64,000 bases of DNA from Leucobacter sp. Ag1 (GCF_000980875.1 NZ_LAYO01000110.1:1-64000); one strand, 5' to 3'. Counted from the stretch's first letter, positions 22,641 to 31,193 are shown. Numbers and translations are program-made. The notes: a model not told the origin generated them from the letters alone.

Positions 22641-24133
22641 GCGACGGCCCTCAGCGCTTCGACCGGGCTGAGACGTGCGGCGCGCCAGGCCCCGAAGCTG
22701 CCGGCGACCAGACCGCCCAGCAGGGCGAGCAGGATCGCGGCCGCCACGACCCAGGGCGTCACGGGAGCGTGCAGCACGATCTCGGTCGCCTGCTGCGCAG
22801 CGCGTCCGAAGCCGCCGGGCATTCCGCTCCCGCTCCCGGGCATTTCGCCGCCCGCACCGCCGGGCATCGCGCCCTCGGCGGCCGCGCGACCCGCGGTGGC
22901 GGTGGAGCCGCCGCCGATCTTCGGGGCGATCAGGTTGATGATCCCGACCGTGCCCAGACCGAGCACGAGACCCACGACGCCACCGATCAGGGCCTGGACG
23001 CCGGATTCGCCGGCGAGCTGTCCGACCACGCGCCGGTTCGACCAGCCGATGGCCTTCAGCGTGCCGAACTCCCGGGTGCGCCGCGAGACGCCCGAGCTGG
23101 TCAGCAGCATGGCGATGACCAGGGCGACCGCGAGGACGATGATCGAGAGCCAGGTTCCGAGATTCGTGATCAGCGAGGAGGCGCTCGAGAGGGATCCCGA
23201 GACCTGCGCGGCGAGATCCGCCTGCGAGCTCACGGTGGCGTCCGGGACCTGCTTCTCGATCTTCTGCTGCAGGGCGTCGATGCCGCTCGCGGAGTCGGCG
23301 CTCACGTACACCGTCGAGACGACGTCCTTCACGCCCGCGAGGGTGCGCGCCGTGTCGATGGGCAGGAACACGTTCGCGGCGGTCTCCGCCTCGTCGCCGG
23401 TCGATGCCACGATGCCGACCACCTCGACCGCGCTGCCGCCGACCTCGACCGAGTCGCCGACCGCGATGCTCTCGGTCTTCGCGTAGCGGGAGTCGACCAC
23501 GGCGACCTTCTGCCCGGCATCGGATGCGGCGAGCGCGCGGCCCGAGCTCACCTTCGTCGCCGACAGCGGGCCGACGCCCGTGGCCGAGGGATCGATGCCG
23601 AGCACGGTGAAGCTCTCGATACCGAAGGAGCTGCCGCCGGAGCCGCCCGCCCCTCCTGCGCCGCCCTCGGGCGGGCCGCTCATGCCGCCGCCCTGCGACT
23701 GCATCTGGGAGCGGTCGGGCATCTCGCCCGTGAAGGTGGTGTTGGTGAGGCTGAGCGCTCCGGTGGCCTTCGCGACGCCGTCGAGCTTGCCGACCGCGGT
23801 GACGGTGCTGGCATCGAGCGTGCCCTGGCGCGGGTTCGACATCAGGCGCGACTTCGCGAGCGTCGTGGTGCCGTCCTTGCTCTGGCCGTCGTTCTGGCCG
23901 AATTCGAAGCGCGGGCCGCCGCCCTGGCCGGGCTGGGTGGCGGCGCCGGTCACGGTGAGGTCGGTGCCGACGCCGTAGACGCCCTCGAGCGCGCGGGTCT
24001 GCGCCTGTTTGACGCCGGCGGAGAGCGCCGACACGACGATGACGAGCGCGATGGCGATCGCGAGTCCGGCTGCGACGATGATCGTCTGCCGTTTCCGTCC
24101 GAGCAGCTCGCGCCGCAGCATGGTCCAGTACAT
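22637..24133 (-). CDS. FtsX/MacB-type ABC transporter permease
   Basis: A 498-residue permease: TM1 at about 18-40, a large extracytoplasmic domain (about 41-325, MacB_PCD type), and three C-terminal helices of the FtsX domain with the coupling segment FGTLKAIGWSNRRVV. The extracytoplasmic part and the loop before the last helix contain unusual Gly/Met/Pro-rich inserts (SQGGGMSGPPEGG, MPGGAGGEMPGSGSGMPGG). ATG 24133 has AAAGGA 6 nt upstream. It forms one exporter with the downstream ATPase and is divergent from a histidine kinase gene, a layout typical for a sensor-regulated peptide or envelope-stress exporter. Confidence 0.9.
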   Translation of the reverse strand: MYWTMLRRELLGRKRQTIIVAAGLAIAIALVIVVSALSAGVKQAQTRALEGVYGVGTDLTVTGAATQPGQGGGPRFEFGQNDGQSKDGTTTLAKSRLMSNPRQGTLDASTVTAVGKLDGVAKATGALSLTNTTFTGEMPDRSQMQSQGGGMSGPPEGGAGGAGGSGGSSFGIESFTVLGIDPSATGVGPLSATKVSSGRALAASDAGQKVAVVDSRYAKTESIAVGDSVEVGGSAVEVVGIVASTGDEAETAANVFLPIDTARTLAGVKDVVSTVYVSADSASGIDALQQKIEKQVPDATVSSQADLAAQVSGSLSSASSLITNLGTWLSIIVLAVALVIAMLLTSSGVSRRTREFGTLKAIGWSNRRVVGQLAGESGVQALIGGVVGLVLGLGTVGIINLIAPKIGGGSTATAGRAAAEGAMPGGAGGEMPGSGSGMPGGFGRAAQQATEIVLHAPVTPWVVAAAILLALLGGLVAGSFGAWRAARLSPVEALRAVA

Positions 24134-24293
24134 CGGGGGTCCTTTCGTCCTTCGATCGAGAACTGTTCCGAGTCTTCCGACTCGGCTCCGGAGGCGCGTC
24201 ACCCCTGCGGGTACACCCCGTACCGCGATCGCGGTATCCCGGATGCCGCGCTCGGGCGACGCGCGTTCGGGCGAAGGCGGGCAGACTGGGGGC

Positions 24294-25553
24294 ATGAGCG
24301 ATGCACGGGCGACTGCGACGGAGCCGGAGGAACACGACCGCTGGCCCGGATGGGCGGCGGATCTGACCGCCGCGCTCGTCGTGCTGCTGGGCGGCGGGAT
24401 CCTGGTGGGCAGCGGCCTGGGCATGGGGTTCGGGGGCATGCCCGGGGCCGGCGCCTGGGGGCGTCCGCCGGGGCCGCCCCTGGGGGAGCCGAGCGCGCTG
24501 CACCAGTTCTGGAGCGTGCTGCTGCTCGTGATCCCCGCCGGCCTCATGTTCGTCCGACGACGCTGGCCGCTCGCGGTTTTCGTCGCGACGTTCGCGGTGT
24601 TCTTCCTCGCCGCGCTCGGGTCCTCGCCGTCGATCGGACCGGGGATCGGGCTCACGATCGCGGCGTTCACGCTCGCGAACCGGGCGCCTCGGCGGCTCGC
24701 GCTGATCGCGGCGGCCGTCGCCACCGGGCTGATCCTGCTGCTCAGCATCGCGGTGACCGACTGGACCTCGTTCTCGCCCCGGGTGTTCCAGATCGGTGCG
24801 GCGCTGTCGATCGCGGCCGCCCTCGGCGACAGCGCCCGTTCGCGGCGCGAGTACCTGGCGGCGATGACCGAGCGGGCGGAGCGCGCGGAGGAGACGCGGG
24901 AGAGCGAGGCGCTGCAGCGGGTCGCCGAGGAGCGGCTGCGCATCGCGCGGGAGCTGCACGACACCGTGGCGCACCAGCTGGCGGTGATCAACCTGAACGC
25001 GGGCGTCGCGGCCGGCCTGCTCGAGGAGCGACCCGAGCGCGCCCGTGAGGCGCTCAGCACGATCCGGGAGGCCGCGCGCGGCGGCATCGGCGAGATCGGA
25101 GAGCTGCTGCACTACCTGCGCGCCGGCGAGACGAGCGATCCCGGGACCGCGCCGCAGCCCGGCCTGGACCGGCTCGAGGCGCTCCTGGCCGGGGTGCGCG
25201 AGGCGGGCCTCGCCGTCGAGCTCCGCGTCGACGGCGATCCCGCGCGGATCACGGGCGCGACCGACCGGGCGGCGTACCGCCTGGTGCAGGAGGGTCTGAC
25301 CAACGCGCTCAAGCACGGTTCCGAGCGTCGAGCGGCGCTGCGGCTCGACGTCGACCTGCACGAGCTGCGCATCGAACTCTCCAACCCGGTCGGCGCGGGT
25401 GCCGAAGAGGATCCCGCGTCGTCCCCGGGCCTGGGGCTTGTCGGGATCCGGGAGCGCGTCGCCGCGCTCGGCGGCTCCGTGACCACGGGACGGATCGCCG
25501 GAGTGTTCCACCTGAGCGCCGTGCTCCCGATCCCCGAGGAGGGCGCCCGATGA
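24294..25553 (+). CDS. Sensor histidine kinase, NarL-partner type
   Basis: A 419-residue kinase. The N-terminal sensor has TM1 (about 21-40), an external Gly/Met/Pro-rich loop (GMGFGGMPGAGAWGRPPGPP) and further helices to about residue 180. The HisKA_3 dimerisation box has the phospho-acceptor His222 in ARELHDTVAHQ, and the ATPase domain has QEGLTNALKH and GLGLVGIRERV. CAGACT ends 6 nt before ATG 24294, indicating a leaderless mRNA. It overlaps its response regulator by ATGA and lies divergent from the ABC exporter it probably controls. The signal is unknown; the loop composition is shared with the exporter permease. Confidence 0.92.
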   Translation: MSDARATATEPEEHDRWPGWAADLTAALVVLLGGGILVGSGLGMGFGGMPGAGAWGRPPGPPLGEPSALHQFWSVLLLVIPAGLMFVRRRWPLAVFVATFAVFFLAALGSSPSIGPGIGLTIAAFTLANRAPRRLALIAAAVATGLILLLSIAVTDWTSFSPRVFQIGAALSIAAALGDSARSRREYLAAMTERAERAEETRESEALQRVAEERLRIARELHDTVAHQLAVINLNAGVAAGLLEERPERAREALSTIREAARGGIGEIGELLHYLRAGETSDPGTAPQPGLDRLEALLAGVREAGLAVELRVDGDPARITGATDRAAYRLVQEGLTNALKHGSERRAALRLDVDLHELRIELSNPVGAGAEEDPASSPGLGLVGIRERVAALGGSVTTGRIAGVFHLSAVLPIPEEGAR

Positions 25554-26218
25554 TCCGCGTGCTCGTGGTCGACGACCAACCGCTGATCCGGCAGGCGGTG
25601 GCCGACATCCTCGCGGTGCACGACGACCTCGACGTGATCGGCACCGCCGCCGACGGTCGGGAGGCGATCGCGGAGGCTTCCCGGCTGCGCCCCGATGTCG
25701 TGCTCATGGACATCCGCATGCCCGAGGTCGACGGGATCCGCGCGACCGAGGTGATCTGCGCCGACCCCGGATCGGGCGGGATGCGGGTCCTCGTGCTCAC
25801 CACCTTCGAGGAGGAGGAGTACGTGGTGTCCGCGCTGCGCGCCGGTGCGAGCGGCTTCATCGGCAAAGGGGCGGAACCGGAGGACATCGCTCGGGCGGTG
25901 CGCGCGGTGCACGCCGGCGACACCCTGCTCTCGCCGGTCGCGACCCGGACGCTCATCAGTCGTTACGTGATGCCCGCGTCCGGCCCCCGCGCCACCGGGG
26001 TCCCCGCGGAGCTCTCCGGCCTCACCGAGCGGGAGGTCGAGGTGCTCCTCCTCGTCGCCCGAGGCCGATCCAACCAGGAGCTCGCCGAGCAGCTCTTCAT
26101 CTCACCGCACACCGCGAAGACGCACGTCAACCGGATCATGAGCAAGGTCGGTGCGCACGATCGCGCGCAGCTCGTGATCCTCGCCTACGAGAGCGGGCTG
26201 CTCGCGCCGGGGGAGTAG
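25550..26218 (+). CDS. LuxR/NarL-family response regulator
   Basis: A 222-residue regulator with a receiver domain (phospho-acceptor Asp54 in VVLMDIRMPE, acidic pocket DDQ at 8-10, Lys in GKGAEP) and a C-terminal LuxR-type helix-turn-helix (LTEREVEVLLLVARGRSNQELAEQL, then SPHTAKTHVNRIM). It is phosphorylated by the kinase whose stop overlaps its start (ATGA) and presumably acts on the 160-bp divergent region in front of the ABC exporter. Confidence 0.95.
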   Translation: MIRVLVVDDQPLIRQAVADILAVHDDLDVIGTAADGREAIAEASRLRPDVVLMDIRMPEVDGIRATEVICADPGSGGMRVLVLTTFEEEEYVVSALRAGASGFIGKGAEPEDIARAVRAVHAGDTLLSPVATRTLISRYVMPASGPRATGVPAELSGLTEREVEVLLLVARGRSNQELAEQLFISPHTAKTHVNRIMSKVGAHDRAQLVILAYESGLLAPGE

Positions 26219-26254
26219 GGCGCTGTTCGGTGGGTGCTGCGGGCCTGTCGGAGC

Positions 26255-26935
26255 TCAGCCGCGCGGCGCCCCGCGGCCGGGGCGGAACGCCGACACCGTC
26301 GGATCGCCCGGCACCCAGAACCGCCACGGGAACGCGGGACCTCCCGCTTCGCCCGCCACACCGACGCGCGGTCCCCGCGCGATCTCGGTGGCGAGCATCG
26401 GCGCCGGCTCGAACGCGAACGGAGCGGTGAAGAGGTCGTGGCCGTCGTGCGCCTCGCGGGTCACCCCGAGCGCGGCCGCGAGGTTGCCGGGGCCGCGGGC
26501 CAGGGCGCGGTGCGGGATCTCCGGTGCGCCCGGGGTGCCCGATGCGTCTGATCCGCCCGGGGCGGGGATGCCGCGCTTCCGCGCGCGGAAGGATCGCGCC
26601 AGCGCCTCGCCCGCGACGACCTCGCCCGCGCGGAGCAGGACGCCCGAGGCGGAACCCTCGGGCGAGCAGACCAGGTTCAGCGCGAAGTGCATGCCGTAGC
26701 TGAAGTAGACGTAGGCATGGCCTGGCGGGCCGAACATCGAGGCGTTGCGTTCGGTGCGGCGGTCCCTCGAGTGCGAGCCCGCGTCGTAGGGGCCGGGGAC
26801 CCCGACGCCGTGGTAGGCCTCGACCTCGGTGATGCGGATCGTGACGGCGCCGTCCGGGTGCTGCACCGAGACGCGGGCGCCGAGCAGGCGCGGTGCGACC
26901 TCGAGCGCGGGGGCGTCGAACAGGGGGTGCGGCAT
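26255..26935 (-). CDS. 3-methyladenine DNA glycosylase (AAG/Mpg family)
   Basis: A 226-residue AAG-type glycosylase. ITEVEAYHG.. PYDAGSHSRDRRTERNASMFGPPGHAYVYFSYGMHFALN is the diagnostic core, with the catalytic Glu and the Tyr/His of the flipping pocket. It removes alkylated purines (3-methyladenine, hypoxanthine) in base excision repair. There is an internal GIPAPGGSDASGTPGAPEIP insertion rich in Gly/Pro. ATG 26935 is preceded by CAGACT with 6 nt spacing (leaderless). It is convergent with the response regulator, 36 bp apart. Confidence 0.92.
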   Translation of the reverse strand: MPHPLFDAPALEVAPRLLGARVSVQHPDGAVTIRITEVEAYHGVGVPGPYDAGSHSRDRRTERNASMFGPPGHAYVYFSYGMHFALNLVCSPEGSASGVLLRAGEVVAGEALARSFRARKRGIPAPGGSDASGTPGAPEIPHRALARGPGNLAAALGVTREAHDGHDLFTAPFAFEPAPMLATEIARGPRVGVAGEAGGPAFPWRFWVPGDPTVSAFRPGRGAPRG

Positions 26936-26999
26936 CGCTCCAGTCTGGCAGGGAGGCCGGCTGCGCGCCGCCCGCAGCCGGCGGTCGTAGGATCGTCGG

Positions 27000-27365
27000 G
27001 TGACCGAGTCCCGCTTCCGTGTGCGCCCGCCGAGCTTCATGATGGCCCTCGTGCTGCCGCTCGTCGTCGGGGTCCTGCTCAACGCGGTGGTGCGACCGTG
27101 GCTCGGACAGCAGCTCGGCGGTACCCCGCGTTCGATGGGCGCTTCGGTGCGCGGCCAGGACCACTGGTGGGAGTTCGATGCGGCGACGCGCGCCGAGCAT
27201 CCGATGCTCACGGGGTTCCTGTCGACCTCGGACGGGGCGATCGCCATGCTGCTGTTCGCCGTCATCGTGCTGCTCTTCGCGTGGCGCTTCCTGGATCCCA
27301 GAATCCGCGTGTTTCGCGCGCGCCGCGCGGCGGCCGCGGCCAGGAGATCCTCGGCGGGGTCATAG
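27000..27365 (+). CDS. Small two-helix membrane protein, unknown
   Basis: I do not recognise this 121-residue protein. It has an N-terminal helix (FMMALVLPLVVGVLLNAVV, about 13-31) and a second helix (IAMLLFAVIVLLFAWRFL, about 80-97), with a polar loop containing HWWEFD between them and a basic C-terminus, so the loop probably faces outside. GTG 27000 is chosen because TAGGAT ends 6 nt upstream. It lies just before the tRNA gene; the likely tRNA promoter falls over its stop codon. Confidence 0.6.
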   Translation: MTESRFRVRPPSFMMALVLPLVVGVLLNAVVRPWLGQQLGGTPRSMGASVRGQDHWWEFDAATRAEHPMLTGFLSTSDGAIAMLLFAVIVLLFAWRFLDPRIRVFRARRAAAAARRSSAGS

Positions 27366-27382
27366 ACTGGGGGAGTTGCCCA

Positions 27383-27459
27383 GGGGCGTTAGCTCAGCCG
27401 GTTAGAGCAGCGGACTCATAATCCGTCGGTCGCGGGTTCAAGCCCCGCACGCCCTACCA
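27383..27459 (+). tRNA. tRNA with CAU anticodon, probably tRNA-Ile2
   Basis: A complete cloverleaf: acceptor GGGGCGT / ACGCCCT (one G1-U72 pair), D-arm with AGCTCAG and GGTTAGAGC, anticodon stem GCGGA/TCCGT-type with loop CTCATAA, T-arm GCGGG/CCCGC with loop TTCAAGC, discriminator A and an encoded CCA. CAU could mean elongator Met or Ile2 (with lysidine at C34). The anticodon- and T-arm sequence (GGTCGC, GTTCAAG) resembles E. coli tRNA-Ile2 more than tRNA-Met, so Ile2 is favoured but not proven. Confidence 0.93.
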
Positions 27460-27475
27460 ATCAAGCTTCGAATAG

Positions 27476-27507
27476 TGCCCGGTCAGGACTCGTTTCCTGG
27501 CCGGGCA
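27476..27507 (+). terminator. Terminator after the CAU tRNA
   Basis: A 13-bp near-perfect stem, TGCCCGGTCAGGA paired with TCCTGGCCGGGCA (one T-G), with the loop CTCGTT, followed by TCTTTG. It begins 17 bp after the tRNA and probably ends that transcript; it may also act on the convergent gene at 27534. Confidence 0.85.
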
Positions 27508-27533
27508 TCTTTGCGTGCACGGAAATCCGTCGG

Positions 27534-28154
27534 TCAGCGGCCCCGCGTCAGGCGCGCGACGCCGGCCGGAGCGATCCCCTCCTGGAGAAGGTCGAAGAAG
27601 ACACCCGCCTCGCCGATCCCGGTCTGCGCGCCCAGATCGGTCCAGGAATCCGAGATGAGGATCGGGAATCGGGCGAGAAGATCCACGGTCTGTTCTCGAG
27701 CCGCTGCACGAATGCGAAAGTCGGGATCGACGAACGACTGCAGTTCGACCTGCACGTACCGCGCACCGGCGTCGACCAGCCGCTGCAGGTGGGACTCGTC
27801 GGCGAGCAGCGACAGATCATCGCGGGCGATCGTGAGGCCGGTGCAGACCAACGGGATACCGAGCGGTTCGACCGCCGCCAGCTGTTCCGCGAGCCGGCCC
27901 GGCTTCTCAGGATCCGCAGGAGTGAACTCGAGGAAGTCGGGAGCGAGTCGGGCGATCTGCGCCGGATCGAACCGCAGCGGATCCACGCGCACCGAGATCA
28001 GCGCGTCCGAGGCTTCGCGGATCTCCGCATACGTGGCCTCCGAGATGGCACGCGGTCGGTCGGTTTCACCGACGAGCTGCACATCGAGGATGTCCGCGCT
28101 CCGGAACGCTCCCGCTTCGCGGACGGATCGGACCGGTCCAACCTTCCACATCAT
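27534..28154 (-). CDS. Unknown protein, alternating alpha/beta pattern
   Basis: I do not recognise this 206-residue soluble protein. It has a regular strand-helix alternation (ALISVRVDPL, APDFLEFTP, GIPLVCTGLTIARDD, ARYVQVELQSFVDPD, FPILISDSW), which suggests a TIM-barrel-like or partial-barrel fold such as seen in phosphoribosylanthranilate isomerases, but no catalytic motif is identifiable. Two adjacent ATG codons are available (28154 and 28151); GAGGAG is 5 nt from the second, which is therefore slightly favoured. It is divergent from the TmrB-like gene. Confidence 0.6.
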   Translation of the reverse strand: MMWKVGPVRSVREAGAFRSADILDVQLVGETDRPRAISEATYAEIREASDALISVRVDPLRFDPAQIARLAPDFLEFTPADPEKPGRLAEQLAAVEPLGIPLVCTGLTIARDDLSLLADESHLQRLVDAGARYVQVELQSFVDPDFRIRAAAREQTVDLLARFPILISDSWTDLGAQTGIGEAGVFFDLLQEGIAPAGVARLTRGR

Positions 28155-28259
28155 GACTCCTCGTTCGATCGCATCGGATTCTGAATCAGCGTAGTCATCC
28201 CCGAGTCGAACGACGGGCGAGCACCACGTCCGCAACGGGCAAGAGCTACTGTGGGGATC

Positions 28260-28799
28260 GTGATCATCTGGCTCAACGGCACGCACGGGGCAGGGAAGAC
28301 GACGACCAGTCGCCTCCTGCGGCCCCTGGTGCCGCAGTCGCGGATCTTCGACGCGGAGAAGGTCGGCGAGGTGCTCATGGATATCGAGCCCGCCCTGCCC
28401 GAGACGGGCAACTTCCAGCACTGGCCGCCCTGGAGACCGCTCGTCGCTGAAACCGCCAGGCGGGTGCTCGACTACGTGGGCGGAACCCTCATCATCCCGA
28501 TGACCGTGCTCACCGAACAGTACTGGCAGGAGATCACTGCCGATCTCCGGCGGCACGAGATCACCGTCCACCACTTCGTCCTGCACACGGACGAGACCAC
28601 GCTGCGACGCCGCATCGATGACGACGCCGACATGGGACCGTCGAGCTTCCGGCACGATCACGTCCGTCCCTACATCGCCGCGGCACACTCCTGGCTGCAC
28701 GACCAGGCGACCGTCATCGACACGACCGCGAAACCCGCGGCCGCCGTCGCACGCGAGATCGCAGAGCGCCTCCCGCAGCCGGGTTCAGCCGAGGCATAG
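28260..28799 (+). CDS. TmrB-like P-loop ATP-binding protein
   Basis: A 179-residue P-loop protein. Walker A is NGTHGAGKTTT (Lys13). The following blocks DAEKVGEVLMDIEP, FQHWPPWRPLVAE, GGTLIIPMTVL and VHHFVLHTDETTLRRRI match, in order, the tunicamycin-resistance protein TmrB and related small AAA/kinase-like proteins. TmrB confers resistance by binding tunicamycin; most relatives have no tested function. GTG 28260 gives the family's short N-terminus (MIIWLNG) and has TACTGT ending 7 nt upstream, so it was preferred to GTG 28251. Confidence 0.72.
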   Translation: MIIWLNGTHGAGKTTTSRLLRPLVPQSRIFDAEKVGEVLMDIEPALPETGNFQHWPPWRPLVAETARRVLDYVGGTLIIPMTVLTEQYWQEITADLRRHEITVHHFVLHTDETTLRRRIDDDADMGPSSFRHDHVRPYIAAAHSWLHDQATVIDTTAKPAAAVAREIAERLPQPGSAEA

Positions 28800-28898
28800 G
28801 CCGTCGGCGAATGCCGATCCAACCGCGGGTGAGGCACGCGGACGCCGGCATCCCGGCCGCAATCGCCACAGCGTACCGGGATACTGCATACTGAGGGC

Positions 28899-29558
28899 AT
28901 GGACTGGTCTCTGCAGCGCAATTTCGGGATCGCGGCCGGGGCCATCCTCGGCGCGCTGTTCGGACTGATGATCGCGCAGTCGATCGTGCTCGCGGCCGAG
29001 GGATTCCACCCGAGGGGCATCACGCCGCAACTGATCGTGCTGCCGACGCTCCTCGTCGTGATCTTCGTGAACCTCGGTATCGGTCTGCGCATGATCGACC
29101 GCCTGGTGACCCTCATCGCGCAGCGCTCGCAACTCCTCGCCACCGGCGCGGCTCCGGGGGAGACGGCCCCCGCGCGGATCGGACAGGTGTTCGGCCGTGA
29201 GCAGCGCCTCGCAGCGACGATGCGTTTCCCGGCGTCCCCGGAGTCCGCTCGCCTCGCGCTCGTGAAGGTCCTGCCGAACAGCGGCCCGCCGCGCACGGCC
29301 TACGTGCTGCTCCCCACCCGCTACGGGATTCAGCGGAACGCTCCCGCGTCGGTCGTGCTCGACCCCGCGAACCCGGATGTCGCCGTGCTCGACGATCGCG
29401 TCGACGCGGCGGTGCTGGGCGCGATCGCCGCCGATCCCCGGTGGGCGACGGTGCGCGTGCCGGGCCGCTTCCTGCGGCAGGGCGGCCTCGCGGTCATCAT
29501 CGCGTTCGTCGCCGGGCTGATCGTCAGCCTGCCGCTCTGGATCCTGTTCCTGCGCTGA
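28899..29558 (+). CDS. Membrane protein of unknown function
   Basis: A 219-residue protein with two N-terminal helices (about 8-30 and 44-66), a cytoplasmic or external domain of about 120 residues, and one C-terminal helix (LAVIIAFVAGLIVSLPLWILFL, about 196-217). The middle domain has a strand-rich stretch (TAYVLLPTRYGIQRNAPASVVLDPANPDVAVLDDRVD). I do not recognise the family. ATG 28899 is preceded by CATACT with a 6-nt spacer, again a leaderless signature. Confidence 0.65.
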   Translation: MDWSLQRNFGIAAGAILGALFGLMIAQSIVLAAEGFHPRGITPQLIVLPTLLVVIFVNLGIGLRMIDRLVTLIAQRSQLLATGAAPGETAPARIGQVFGREQRLAATMRFPASPESARLALVKVLPNSGPPRTAYVLLPTRYGIQRNAPASVVLDPANPDVAVLDDRVDAAVLGAIAADPRWATVRVPGRFLRQGGLAVIIAFVAGLIVSLPLWILFLR

Positions 29559-29636
29559 ACGGTTCGGCTGCCCGCCGCCGCCGAGTTGAAGAACCCGCCC
29601 GGCCACCGCTCTGCAGGGACTGCTAGCGTGACCCGG

Positions 29637-30074
29637 GTGAGCAGGCGGTATGAGCGGGCGCTGCGGGGGAGCCTCGGCAGGTTCCTCGCCGTCGGCGCGA
29701 TCCTCCTCGGGCTCATCGGAATGCACTCCCTGCTGCTCGCCGACCCGGCGAACCACGGATCCGCGCCCGCAGCTGCGACTGCGGCAAGCGACGTCCTCGG
29801 ATCGTCCGCAGTGGCACCGGCGCCGGCCTCCGCAGCGGACGTCCCCGTTGCGGCCCCGAGAGCCCTGCTCTCGCCGCAGGGCGGCGAGCATGCCGACCTG
29901 ATCGCGGCGTGCGTCCTCGCCCTGCTGTTGACCGCCGTCCTACTGCTCGCATCGGGCCGCCGACTTCTCGCACGGTTCACCGCCGGCAGCGCCCGGCCGC
30001 ATGCTCGCCGCCGGCCGTCCTGGCCGCCCGCACTCCGCACCTCGCCGGCGGTCCTCGCCATCAGTCGAACCTGA
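29637..30074 (+). CDS. DUF6153-like small membrane protein
   Basis: A 145-residue protein with a first helix (FLAVGAILLGLIGMHSLLL, about 16-34), a long Ala/Pro-rich external segment with few His, and a second helix (LIAACVLALLLTAVLLLASG). The GLIGMHSLL motif and the layout resemble DUF6153 proteins, which often accompany copper-handling genes in actinobacteria; the family has no assigned function. GTG 29637 is chosen since TAGCGT ends 7 nt upstream; GTG 29628 would overlap that hexamer. The CtaG-like gene follows 135 bp later. Confidence 0.6.
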   Translation: MSRRYERALRGSLGRFLAVGAILLGLIGMHSLLLADPANHGSAPAAATAASDVLGSSAVAPAPASAADVPVAAPRALLSPQGGEHADLIAACVLALLLTAVLLLASGRRLLARFTAGSARPHARRRPSWPPALRTSPAVLAISRT

Positions 30075-30209
30075 TTCCTCTCGGTTCCCCGCCGCTGCTC
30101 GCCCGACGCGTGCAGCGCGCTGCGCACCGCGCCCCCTCGACGACCTCCGATGCGCCGGAGCAGGGGAGCACGGACGCGCGCCCCGAGACGCATCGACCGA
30201 GGAGCAGCT

Positions 30210-31163
30210 ATGCCCGCCCGCCCAGTCACCAGCCCGATCGAACCCGGGCCGTTCGGCCTCGCCGACCTGTTCGTATTCGACCCGCTTCGCGCCTCGCCGC
30301 TCGCCTGGGTCGCGCTGATCATCTGCGCGGCCTACTTGACCGGCGCGATCTCCCTGTGGCGCAGGGGGAGGCGCTGGTCGCCGGTCCGCGCGCTGTCCTT
30401 CGTGCTCGGCTGCGCGCTCTGGTTCGGCGCCACCGGGCTCGGCGTCAACGCGCAGGCCGAGGCGCTCGTGTCCGCGCTGCTGTTCCAGCAGATCACCCTG
30501 ATGGTCGTCGTGCCACCCCTGCTGCTCATGGGCAGCCCCGGCAGACTGCTGCTGCGCGCGGTTCCGCACCGCGGGATCGGCCGGCCGATCCTGCGCGGGG
30601 CGATCGGAGGCGCCCGTTCGTCCTTCGCGAGGATCCTCCTGCACCCCGCGGCCGCCATCCTCATCGCCGCCCTCGCGTTCCCGGCGCTCTACTTCACCGA
30701 TGCGGTGAGTGCGATCCTCGCGGTCCCGGGTGGTCACGGGGTGCTGCTCGCCCTGTTCCTCCTGCTCGGCATCATCGCCGCGGCGCCCCTCTGGTCGCTC
30801 GACCCGCTGCCGCGCGCGCCCTCGTACGGGGCTCGACTCGCCGACGTCGTGATCGAGATCCAGATCCACGCCGTGTTCGGGCTCGTGATGCTGCTGAGCA
30901 CCGCACCGCTGTTCCGCGCCTACGCCGACGATCCGGCCGGCTGGGGGATCCCGCGCCCGCTCGACCAGGCGATCGCCGGCGGGCTCGCGTGGTCGTACGG
31001 AGAACTCCCGCTGCTCATCGTGCTGATCGCGACCCTGTCGAAGTGGCGCAGGAGCGAGATGCGTTCGGCTCGGCACCGGGAGGCGGAGGAGGACGCGGAG
31101 CTCGAACGCTACAACGCGCAGCTCGCAGCGCGGAACCGCAGCGAGCCTCCCCAGGTTTCCTGA
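30210..31163 (+). CDS. CtaG-like cytochrome c oxidase assembly protein
   Basis: A 317-residue membrane protein with about seven helices in the caa3-type CtaG (copper delivery to cytochrome oxidase) pattern: VVVPPLLLMGSPGRLLLRAVP after the third helix and SYGELPLLIVLIATLSKWRRSE near the C-terminus. Most family members carry His residues in the helix before the P-P-LL segment (HMxxH); here this helix reads LLFQQITLM, so both are replaced. ATG 30210 is preceded by GAGGAG 5 nt upstream. It probably works in the membrane in copper or oxidase assembly, but the missing ligands make retained function uncertain. Confidence 0.78.
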   Translation: MPARPVTSPIEPGPFGLADLFVFDPLRASPLAWVALIICAAYLTGAISLWRRGRRWSPVRALSFVLGCALWFGATGLGVNAQAEALVSALLFQQITLMVVVPPLLLMGSPGRLLLRAVPHRGIGRPILRGAIGGARSSFARILLHPAAAILIAALAFPALYFTDAVSAILAVPGGHGVLLALFLLLGIIAAAPLWSLDPLPRAPSYGARLADVVIEIQIHAVFGLVMLLSTAPLFRAYADDPAGWGIPRPLDQAIAGGLAWSYGELPLLIVLIATLSKWRRSEMRSARHREAEEDAELERYNAQLAARNRSEPPQVS

Positions 31164-31193
31164 CCGGAGGCAGGGTGGCCATACGACTCTTAC

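Noticed and set aside
24134-25511. N-terminal extensions of the ABC ATPase and permease frames to beyond 25 kb
   Set aside because: These run antisense through the kinase gene; the permease has its own SD-supported ATG at 24133, and the ATPase start overlaps the permease stop.
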